Shown: piece after piece, positions 55,628 through 64,000 of the stretch
Numbering within the stretch: position 1 is the stretch's first letter
Layout: every line of letters begins with the position of its first letter
Assembly (NCBI GenBank): GCA_963682025.1
Contig: OY821521.1
Span: forward strand, 101,423,354-101,487,353
DNA length: 64,000 nt
DNA from: Cordilura impudica
Lineage: Eukaryota > Arthropoda > Insecta > Diptera > Scathophagidae
Direction of reading: 5' to 3'
Program-made: the position numbers and the translations under genes
Notes under the pieces: model-generated
Told to the model about the DNA's origin: nothing
What the model saw: the letters and a program-made list of their open reading frames with translations, nothing else
The model's database searches: none

Positions 55628-56128
55628 AGCTGCGTTCACACTACGTGTTTTGCTCGTGTTTTTCGTATTTTTTTAGCACGTGTAATTTGTACACATAGTG
55701 TGAACCCTTTCAAACATTGTTTATGTACAACACATTTTGCAAGACATATGTAAATTTTTCAATTAGAGCAGGTTCTATTTTGACAAGATAAACATATGAA
55801 AATACAACACTGTTTGTGGCGAAAGAAAAACAGAGTAAATTATAAAGATTAATATTGAGAGAAAAATAAATTGTTTAATATTAATTAACAACTAAAAAAT
55901 ATATAAAATATATAACTTTATTTTTAACAATAATTTTTTGTAAATTCACAAATTAAATCAGCTGTTGTTTACATTTAGAGGTTATGTCATACGGAAATCC
56001 ATATGTACGTTTGAACGCAAAAATTATGAATCGTATGTAAAACGGTAATTTTGACACACACACGGAATTACGTATGGATCGTAAAACTGAATTTACAAAT
56101 GGAAAATACACATAGTGTAAACACACCT
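55628..56128. mobile_element. 501-bp MITE with TAA duplications
   Basis: The left TIR AGCTGCGTTCACACTACGTG and the right TIR complement AGGTGTGTTTACACTATGTG are flanked by TAA (55625-55627 and 56129-56131). The inner AT-rich part is non-coding. The 3-bp TWA duplication suggests PIF/Harbinger. Confidence 0.7.
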
Positions 56129-56131
56129 TAA

Positions 56132-56536
56132 TCAATTATAGTTACTTTCACAAATTCAATATAATTTTGATACAAAAATTTACTGTTACTAGATTATTTT
56201 ACATTTTTTCATAGTAAAATAACTACAATTACAGTAAAAATTAACTGCTACTGTAAACTGTAGTAATGACGTATGTATGTAAATATATGTAGTTACTACA
56301 AAAAATTGTAGAGTGTAAATTATGTAAATTAAGAATTCAGTTCTCAGTACATTGTACACGTTTAAAATAGATATGTATGTATATTAAAAAGCAATAACGA
56401 AAGTAATAATACAATTAAACAATTATTGTACATTGAAATATTTATATCAAGTATTTAACTTTATTGTAAATTGTTTTACATTTATTTTAATAACTGAATA
56501 ATTGATTGGATCACTAAATGTACATGATATTCCTCT
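56132..56536. other. Upstream region of the odorant receptor gene
   Basis: AT-rich, with repeats of TACTGTAA/TTACAGTA (56185-56300). No factor site can be assigned. Confidence 0.4.
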
Positions 56537-56545
56537 TATATAAAG
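56537..56545 (+). promoter_or_regulatory. Candidate TATA box of the odorant receptor gene
   Basis: TATATAAAG, 86 bp before the ATG, would put the start near 56567. Many receptor genes of this type lack a TATA box, so this is tentative. Confidence 0.4.
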
Positions 56546-56630
56546 CACTTGCAGAATATCCAATGTGATTGTTTAGAGTTCAACATAAAACATCAGAAAA
56601 TAGTTAAAATTTATCAATTGCAATAACAAA

Positions 56631-59600
56631 ATGTATTACAATTTACCTTTATTTAATTGTAATGTAAAAATTTGGAAATTTCTTGGATTTTTAGAATTTA
56701 AGAACTACAATAAAACAATTGTTTCTCTCACTATAGTACTTTTGACAAATATCAGTCAAATCGTTAATTTTTTTGTTGTTTGGCACAATTTAAGTGCCAT
56801 TATTATGAATCTATTTATGACTGCTATAATTTTGAACTCTTTGGTACGTATTTGGATTGTAATGCAAAATCAACACAAGTTTATACAATTTATGAAAGGA
56901 ATTGAAAGTTGGTATAATGAAGTGGAGGTGAGTGTTCGGCCGTGTTTTTTTGTTTGTTTAAAGAAATAAATAGTCCAATCTTTGTTTTATTATAATTTAT
57001 TGTCGATATTTCGCTACTTTTTGAAAAGAATCATAGAGCGTATGCATATGCTGCATTAGCTTATAAAATTATATATTTTGCATGATGCTTTTAAAAAATC
57101 TACTTAGATTTTGGCACTAAAGAATATTAAAACAGAAGTAGGATCTCTATATAATTAAAAAAAAAAAAATTTTTTTTTTATGAAAATTTTTTTATTTTTA
57201 GTTAAATAATGATTTAACGGCATTGAAAATACTTAAACCTTTGCCTAAACGAACGAAGGCAATATCAAATTTTGGTTTTATTTTTGGTATTATTGGTGGT
57301 ATGGCAACTGCTGCATTTCCGTTATTTATGGATCAACGAGGTAAGTTAAAGAACAGCTTTGAAGTCGAGCTACAATTGGAACGGCAGATTAAATCCGCAT
57401 AATCGTAAGTGTATGGCGTCCAATATGCAATATAAAATCATACTGGAATTTATTATTTTTTGTGAAAGCTATTAGAATATCTTTACACTTATTTTATTGA
57501 ATCACCAATCTTGATTTCCACAGACAAACAGATCAAAGATCGGACATAAATAGATAAAATAGAGCTCTTATAAGATACGAAAATATAGTATATCGTTAGC
57601 GTAGAGTGAAAATTCCTATATTATCAATTTTTTGGGATCGACCTTACTTTTTATTAAATTTTGTAAAAAAAAATTAACGATTCAAATAAGTGACATTATT
57701 GGGTTCCGGCAATCTTTTGTAATGTAATGGAAGTTGCATTTTAGGGAATATGTAAAGTACATTTCAAATTTTTACTGATTTCATGATATAAATTTGTAAT
57801 TCCTCATTATATCCTGTACCATTATTTAGTAAGCGTATAATTAGTTTGTGCTGATGTTTGTAACTGCCAAAAATATTTTAGAATCACTTTCTGAATCAAT
57901 TTATCTATGACTGTCAGTTTGGCTCCATACAAATAGCAATGAGATCGACTTAAATTGCCATAAGATGCAGATTATAATTTATATATTAATTAATTACAAT
58001 AATTAAAATCTTTTAATTATATTCACATTTAAACCTGCTTCCTGCTCTTCACCTAAAGCTATTCGGAAACTAAAATATGATCGGTCCATTTTTCGACCTA
58101 GTCTCCATATAAAAATATCATCCGATGTGAACTTTTTCACATCTGCAAGCCACAAATTAATACATCGCCACTCAAATTTTGTTTATGCTTATTTTCCTTA
58201 TCCAAGTGTGATCTCAACAAATTTTAATCTCGAAACTCATAGAATAGTGTATCGTATAGTCGTTCTATACCGATTATAACTTTTTTACTTGTTTTAATTT
58301 GGATATTTTCTATTGTGTAGACCTGGTTATTGGATCTTCACAAATTTTTTTTTATAATATAGACTTGGCGTCGTTGCAAATCTTAGCTAAAGACATGTGA
58401 CTTTATGGGGCTCTTATTACATATTACAATATGTTACAAAAGGATTGCTTCGTTTCAAATTTGTAAATTTCAAAGTAGAAATTAGTAGAAAGTAGAACCA
58501 ACTATTAGAAATCAAATTAAAATTATTTAAAGAAAAATATTCAGTAACCTTTTAAAAATGTGTTTATATTTTAACTGTTTCGAGCGATTTTTTTTGGAGC
58601 AAAGATGAATGAATTTGAAGGAAGAAAATTAATTGTTGATAATTGGAAGGCAAACCAAAACCGACCAATACATTTTATTGCAAGAGACTTTAAAATGGCA
58701 AGAAGAACTGTATATTATGGTTTGAAACGCTATTTGGATACCTTATTTTAAACATTCGAAACGAACTAGTATCGTGCAAAGATACAAGGAACGGAATTCT
58801 TAAAAACCCGAAAAAATCAAAGGTGACGAAAGTTTCAGAAAAGGAAAAAAGTCTTGCGTTGTTATGAATGACGAAACGTACGTCAAAGTAGACATCTTCA
58901 CACTTACTGGTCCTCAAAGAGACAAGAATTTTAGCAAATTTGATGCAAATTAACGATAGATTCACTCTGTTTTTTTTTATTTTTTTTTATTTATTAACCA
59001 ACACTCAGGGGATGCCCCCTACAGACGCAGTGCATTGTGTTGATCTCAGGGTTATGGGAAGGAGGAAAGAGGGAGTAGTGTTTGTGTTTAATTAGATTAT
59101 AACTGTCAGGAAAGCCTCAGCGGGGAGTTTATTCCACATAAGACTAGTTGGATTGATAAACGAATTCTCTCTGTAATGCGTTGTGTAGTCAACTGGACAA
59201 TAAACTACAAACGGATGTGATCTACTAGAGAAGCGGGTAGGGCGAACTGAAACTCGGGCACTTGGAATAAGTTCGCTAATCTCAGAATAACATTTCCCAT
59301 GGTATTATCTATAGAACAGTGATACACAACCCACACTCCGACGATGTTCCAATGAATCAATAGAATTGGATACCCTACTGTCATTGATGAGCGCCAACGC
59401 CCTCCTTTGCACACGGTCCAGTAGCTCCAAAATAGACTTTGAAGCTCCTGCCCATATATGGGAGTTGTATTCCATTTTCGTTTTTAAGGAGGTCAGAGGG
59501 AGTGAAGTAATTTTGGAAAACCAAGACACTTGAATGCTTCTTTCGACACTTGAAAAACATGCTCTTTCCAACGAACATCAGATTGAATTCTCATTCCTAG

Positions 59601-62600
59601 AACATCAAGAGTATCCGACTCCTCAATACCTATACCACCCGTATATACAGATGATATTGTTGAATCCATGGCTCTATGGGTCAACATACAACATTGAGTC
59701 TTCAGCGCATTAAAATCAACCCTATTCGCTTTACCCCACTCGGAGATTGTTAACAGGTCTTGATTGAGTGTGTCATTCATTGTCAGCCTTTTGCCCCAAC
59801 CTCCAAGAGGCTTGGCTTACAATTAAAGGAAAATGAATGACAAATGCTGCTGTCATCTGCGAAAGGGTATATAGAGTTAAAAGTTTGACCAAGAAGGTCG
59901 TTCAGAAAGATAAGGAAAAGAGAAGGGGAAAGAACGGAACCTTGGGGTACCCCTGTATCAAGCTGAAACTCATTGGATGAGACCCCATCAATAACAACAC
60001 GTATTGTTCGATCTCTGAGAAAACTCGAGAGAAGTCATTACTCGAGAGAAGTCATTACCGACCCCAAATGCAATAAGCTTTGATATCAGTGCACCGTGCC
60101 ACACACGATCGAAAGCCTTGGAACCAGCAACCACTTTACTTTCGCCAAAATTGCGAATGGATCGACTCCAGGGCTCAGAAAGTAGAGCTAACAGGTCTCC
60201 CGTGGAACGATTTCTACGGAAGCCATACTGACGATCATTAATAAGTGGGTTGGCCTCTAGGTAGTTCACAAGAAGGAAATTGATCATGCTCTCCATCACC
60301 TTTGAGAGTGGCTAGCATCGAAGAGCACTGTTTCAGTGCTGGTATACCATCCGGTCCCGGAGACTTATTAATGTTTTCGCCTAATTTAGCTTTAGCTCAT
60401 AACGTTATAACAAATTTAATTTTATTCTGGGAAAATAGTATTAAATTTGTTGTATATATAAGACATCAATATGCCAAATATTCCACAATTTAAAGATATT
60501 GAACTTTAATAAAATTAAAATTTGAAGAAGAGTAAACAGAGTGCCCGTGAAACAAGATATTTTGACAGAAAATGAAGAATGCCGCCAAAGTCGTGACAAT
60601 TAACACGGAGGACATTAAAAAGGCGGAAAACAGAGTGGCCCCAAAATGTAATTGATATTATTTTCGATAAAATATAATTTTATGACTTCATTTTATAAAA
60701 ATAAGTAAATACAATCTTTGATACCCCCACCTAGTTTTTACGTTAACATTAATATCTGGACTTATTGCACTATTTGTAACAAATGTAAACAAAATATTTG
60801 ATAAACTTAATTCTAAATTTATACAACACTCTAAATTTTCAACATTTTTAGAGGTGTGTCCATATTTTAGATCATATATTGCCACAATAATGCTCGATTT
60901 ATCCCATTTTATATACTAACCTAATCGAGATAAAGACAAATAATATTATTCTGATTATTCAGGTAAATGGTTGTGATTGAGCGTGATTTCAACAGACAGA
61001 CAGTAAGACGAACAGACGGACAAACGGCCAGATGAGTTGCAAACGAAATGACAAACTTACTGGATTGAAATATCCAGAAAAATCGAAATCTCAAAATTTT
61101 AAAATAATAATTTGTTATTTCTATTTTCTAAAAAACTAAAGATATTCATTCAAAACAGTTGTGTTAAATAATACAAAAAATGTTCATTTAATTAACATTC
61201 TCATCAATTAGTTGTAATTTCTTTTTTTTTTTGTTAAAATTTGATCTTTCGTTTAAAAGTTATTGCGCTTTATTTATGTTATATTAAATATTAATTGATG
61301 TTTTCTAAACCTCATTCGATATCCCTGAATTTAATGTTTTGTTATCAGCTATTTATATTTCCTAAAATGCTATTAATGTTTCCTGAATTACAATTTTTTT
61401 TAATTCAGTTGATTTGGTAGTTTTTGAATTTCAATTCTTGTTTAAAGAATAAAATTTATATTTTCAACAATCCAATTAATGTTTTCTAAATTTCAAATTA
61501 TTATTTCCGACGTTTAATATGATTTTCCGAAATTCAATTGATATTTTCTTAATTTCAAATGGAAATTTTGAATTTTAATTTAATAACATTTGGAAAAGTT
61601 GCAATTTTGCATTTTTGTGAATAGTAATGATTTAGTAATTATAAACGATTTTTAAAAATAATATGTAATTGCAATCAAACATTTTGTACGTAAAGCAGAA
61701 TAATAATTTTATATAACTGTTTTGTAACCAAAAAAAAAAAAAAAAACTCATTGATACATCTTAACTCGAACCTGTGTATACTTTGAACAGTGTTGTCATA
61801 TAATACATTTTTTTTTATTTGAAAACATTGACATTCGTTTTCAAATAGAAATAATTATTGCAAAGCTTGTTAATCTATATAAATCATAACTTCTAATTAA
61901 ATATTAGTTAATATACTAATTTGAATAAAAATTGTGGCGCCATCTACTGTGGGGTAGCACATTGAGTATAATGAAGTGTTAAAAAAAAGTAAGAAAATTA
62001 TAGTCGGTCTAGACCGATGTACAGACCCCATCTCTTCGGTCCAACTAATTGGATATAGAAAATGAGCATAAACCAAATTTAAGTGGCATTGTTATTAGTT
62101 TTTCTGGCTACAGATATGAAAAAGTTCATATCGGGTGCTATATTTGCATGGGAACTAGGTCGAAAAATGGATCGATCCTAACCATATTTGGTAGTCACTT
62201 AAATTTTTAAAAAATATATACAAAACAAATTTGAGAAAAATCTGTGCAATATTTTTCTTTTTTGATAGATTTAAGTGAAGATGGGGAACAGGCTCTATAT
62301 GGGGCCTGTGACTAAGAATTGTGCTATAGGGATTATTTTTGGACTACTGATTAATGGATATAATAAACACATACAAACCCAATTTGAGTGAGATCTATAT
62401 GATAATTTGGATCGGACGGCACTTTATGTCGATTTCATAGGGGTCATTTGTACGGAGCTAGGTTTGAACATGGACTGGATTTCACCAATTTCAACAGCGT
62501 TCATCCTATGGGCGATGAAAGCTTATATACCAAATTTCATCAAAATATATTCATATCTGCGATCTGTAGTTTGATTACAAGGTTTATATGTACACACAGA

Positions 62601-63800
62601 CGGACAGACGTACGGACATCGCTAAATCGACTCAGAAAGTGATTCTGATTCGATAGGTATAATAAAAGATGGGTCTAGGTCAAATTTTTGGTAGTTACAA
62701 ACAGCAGCACAAAGTCATTATACCCAAACCACATAGTGGTATAGGGTATAAAAATGCATTTTCCCTGAAACAAAAATATTGCTGAACATACATACACATT
62801 TATGAAGCAAATGCTGCAAACACAACGACCACAAAAACCACAACAACTATGCCAAAAATACTAAATTTTGAATAGGAACGATAACAAGAACAATATAGAA
62901 ACATTATATTTTCCATTTTTTTTTTACATTTTCAGTGAAATCTCGGGACCTAATAAACCGTTATTCATGATTTTAAATAGAAACCTTCTCAGGATGTTAA
63001 TGAATCATTTTCACTAAAAATAAGCACGCAAGCTATCGTATTGAGGGAGTGATCGTGACACGAACAACATAGACAAATATTTTTTCAAGCCTTTTTTTAG
63101 TTTTTCATAAAATTCTCTATTGTACCGATTTTGATGATTTTAAATAGCACCCAAGGTGGTCTATTGAGGGCGTGGTCGTGATATCCACAGACAGGCGGAC
63201 AGGATCACAAATATATATATATTTTATGGGGTCCACATTTTTTTCTAATTATTACAAACGGAATTTCAAACTAATATATACACTGGTGTGGAGGTATAAA
63301 AAATGAAGTAACATTATATTGGTCCATAGTCTTCTTGTAATTTTATAAATTTGACACGAAACATTCCTTATGTAAATAGAACGCACCAATTGGTACATTA
63401 TGGAATATATGGAATTGATATGCATTTTCCATCAACTTTTTTGTCATTCTAGTCAGTCGATTCGATTATGATTCGTCTCTTCTTATGGAATAAGTTCAGT
63501 TTGAATACTTAATGTTTATTTAATTTTTTCAGCTCATCCTTATTCAGTTCATTTGTATGTAATGGATGCACTAAAAAGTCCACTTTATGAAATTATCTAC
63601 GCCGTGCAATGTTTAATAGTAATGCCATTCATTATCTGTACTTACATACCGTTTACGAATCTCTTTATATCCTGGCTTATGTTTGGCATAAGCTTATTGC
63701 AAATATTATGTAAAAAGTTCGAGGAATTACCATCTAGTAATGACCGGACTCAGTTGAAGTGTTTAAAATTGTTGATAAGGTACCACAAACGGATTATAAG
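56631..63800 (+). CDS. Odorant receptor (7tm_6), 5' part of gene, three exons
   Basis: Exon 1 is 56631-56927 (ATG in AACAAA-ATG, 99 codons, phase 0), exon 2 is 57202-57340 (phase 1) and exon 3 is 63533-63800 (phase 2, donor GTAATT). Together they give 234 complete codons, about 60% of a usual receptor of about 390. Insect odorant receptors are seven-helix ligand-gated cation channel subunits that work with Orco in sensory neurons. Visible support: hydrophobic helices in exon 1 (I-V-S-L-T-I-V-L-L to V-V-W) and exon 2 (F-G-F-I-F-G-I-I-G-G), then S-P-L-Y-E-I-I-Y-A-V-Q and C-T-Y-I-P-F-T-N-L-F, and L-K-C-L-K-L-L-I-R-Y-H-K-R-I-I near the end. These are the standard blocks of this family. The reading frame is open across all joins. 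Later exons lie beyond the window. The specific receptor is not identified. Confidence 0.85.
56928..57201 (+). other. Intron 1 of the odorant receptor gene
   Basis: GTGAGT at 56928 to TTTTTAG at 57201, 274 nt. It contains A/T homopolymers only. Confidence 0.8.
57850..58290 (-). repeat. DR1 dispersed repeat, inverted copy in intron 2
   Basis: CATCCGATGTGAACTTTTTCACATCTG, CCACTCAAATTTTGTTTATGCTTATTTTC and CGTTCTATACCGATTATA are the complement of the start of 61985-62755. The two copies can pair as a long inverted repeat. Confidence 0.7.
58600..58965 (+). pseudogene. mariner-type transposase N-terminal remnant
   Basis: ATG at 58605. R-K-L-I-V-D-N-W, then I-A-R-D-F-K-M-A-R-R-T-V-Y-Y (HTH). After stops comes M-N-D-E-T-Y-V-K-V-D (about 58866-58895), the first catalytic Asp motif of mariner-like enzymes. 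It breaks off at 58965 where the LINE begins. Possible C-terminal residues are at 60545-60660. Confidence 0.7.
58966..60375 (-). mobile_element. CR1/Jockey-type LINE, 5'-truncated, with poly(A)
   Basis: On the minus strand: P-D-G-I-P (60370-60340), R-Q-Y-G-F-R-R-N-R-S-T-G-D-L-L-A (60240-60195), K-A-F-D-R-V-W-H, then D-T-G-V-P-Q-G-S-V-L-S-P and a F-A-D-D catalytic box near 59860. The later blocks are I-S-E-W-G-K-A-N-R-V-D-F-N, L-D-V-L-G-M and Y-N-S-H-I-W-A-G-A. The 3' end carries an A-rich tail seen as T runs at 58966-58996. Several frameshifts disable it. Confidence 0.85.
60376..61980. other. Intron 2 sequence with small remnants
   Basis: 60545-60660 (+) reads R-K-M-K-N-A-A-K-V-V-T then I-K-K-A-E-N-R-V-A-P-K, possibly the C-terminus of the mariner enzyme split by the LINE. 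A degenerate TTCAATTGATATTTTCT-type minisatellite lies at 61300-61570. The rest is AT-rich without recognised features. Confidence 0.4.
61985..62755 (+). repeat. DR1 dispersed repeat, longest copy
   Basis: It starts near TATAGTCGGTCTAGACCGATG. The signature GAAAATGAGCATAAACCAAATTT follows, then CACACAGACGGACAGACGTACGG near 62592 and ACTCAGAAAGTGATTCTGATTCG. It ends with ATACCCAAACCACATAGTGGTATAGGGTAT, a hairpin. It is the best-preserved copy here and the reference for the others. Confidence 0.75.
62780..63300 (+). repeat. DR2 dispersed repeat
   Basis: From ACAACGACCACAAAAACCACAAC through CACAGACAGGCGGACAGG and TTTATGGGGTCCACAT to CTGGTGTGGAGGTATAAAAA. Inverted relative of 20465-20905. Confidence 0.7.
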
Positions 63801-64000
63801 GTAATTTAGAGTTATATGCTAAATTCAGCAAGTTTATAGTGCTTTTATACCCTAATACCACTCTGTGATCAGGGTATAATGGACTGATGCTTGTAGCTAC
63901 ATAAAAATTACTTAAAGCTACTCCTAGACTGACCGATGCAAAATCACAGAGGTTCCGTGTAAGCTACAGGCGGCAATTGTACATGAAATTTTATTGATAC
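63801..64000 (+). other. Start of intron 3 of the odorant receptor gene
   Basis: It begins with donor GTAATTTAG. A TATACCCTAATACCACTCTGTGATCAGGGTATA hairpin at 63846-63878 is the start of another dispersed repeat. Confidence 0.6.

Larger units (their letters stand above)
57341..63532 (+). other. Intron 2 of the odorant receptor gene (6.2 kb, transposon-filled)
   Basis: GTAAGT at 57341 to TTTTTTCAG at 63532. It carries an inverted DR1 copy, a mariner remnant, a LINE on the opposite strand, a minisatellite, a plus-strand DR1 and a DR2 copy. Receptor introns in flies are usually short, so this one is much expanded by insertions. Confidence 0.8.

Overview
The window looks like nuclear DNA of a higher (schizophoran) fly. 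It is strongly AT-rich, has very short introns of 57-72 nt, carries an insect odorant-receptor gene, and holds the transposon mix expected of a large dipteran genome (Jockey- and RTE-like LINEs, Penelope, Copia, Tc1/mariner, pogo, hAT, Transib, piggyBac, PIF/Harbinger-like MITEs, Helitron). The species cannot be named from this sequence. No rRNA gene, canonical tRNA gene or CRISPR array was seen.

Only two host genes are well supported. The first is an intact single-exon gene at 16752-19481 (+). It encodes a 909-residue secreted, Gln/Glu-rich, coiled-coil protein built on nine copies of an A-R-x-E-H-L-R-L-x-N-E-A type motif, with its own TATA box and poly(A) signal. The second is the 5' part of an odorant receptor gene (7tm_6 family, + strand). 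Its exons are 56631-56927, 57202-57340 and 63533-63800, its second intron is 6.2 kb and full of transposons, and it runs off the right edge.

Layout. 0.18-3.5 kb: nearly full-length, decayed RTE-like LINE (-). 3.6-4.2 kb: Helitron helicase remnant. 4.5-5.3 kb: dispersed fly repeat (called DR1 here). 5.7-12.6 kb: foldback-like element with AAAATCGCC-type arms, interrupted by a hAT element with its own TIRs that in turn carries a MITE. 12.8-16.1 kb: LINE and hAT remnants and DR1 copies. 16.1-19.7 kb: secreted-protein gene. 20-24.4 kb: repeats and a TIR-bounded element containing a DUF4806-like gene fragment. 23.27-30.71 kb: a head-to-tail duplication of a 3,721-bp unit, nearly identical, containing a MITE, a long-TIR DNA element and a piggyBac remnant. 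31-34.4 kb: no genes, simple and dispersed repeats. 34.4-37.5 kb: Penelope and an RTE-like LINE (-). 37.84-43.53 kb: one old Copia element (two LTRs, tRNA primer site, AGGGT target duplication) that has swallowed a Tc1 element and a LINE; the LINE is split by a Transib element. 45-51.8 kb: LINE, complete Tc1 and pogo remnants. 52.5-55.4 kb: unclassified pyrimidine-rich stretch with two intron-like cassettes and a SINE-like head. 55.6-64 kb: a MITE and the receptor gene.

The most notable observations are the Transib element (TIRs begin with CACAGTG, the V(D)J recombination-signal heptamer, flanked by a perfect CAATG target duplication, sitting in a LINE inside a Copia), the near-perfect 3.7-kb tandem duplication, the inverted pair of DUF4806-like fragments sharing a 57-nt intron, and the motif-repeat secreted protein. 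All calls rest on reading the sequence and remembered family motifs; no database search was possible.
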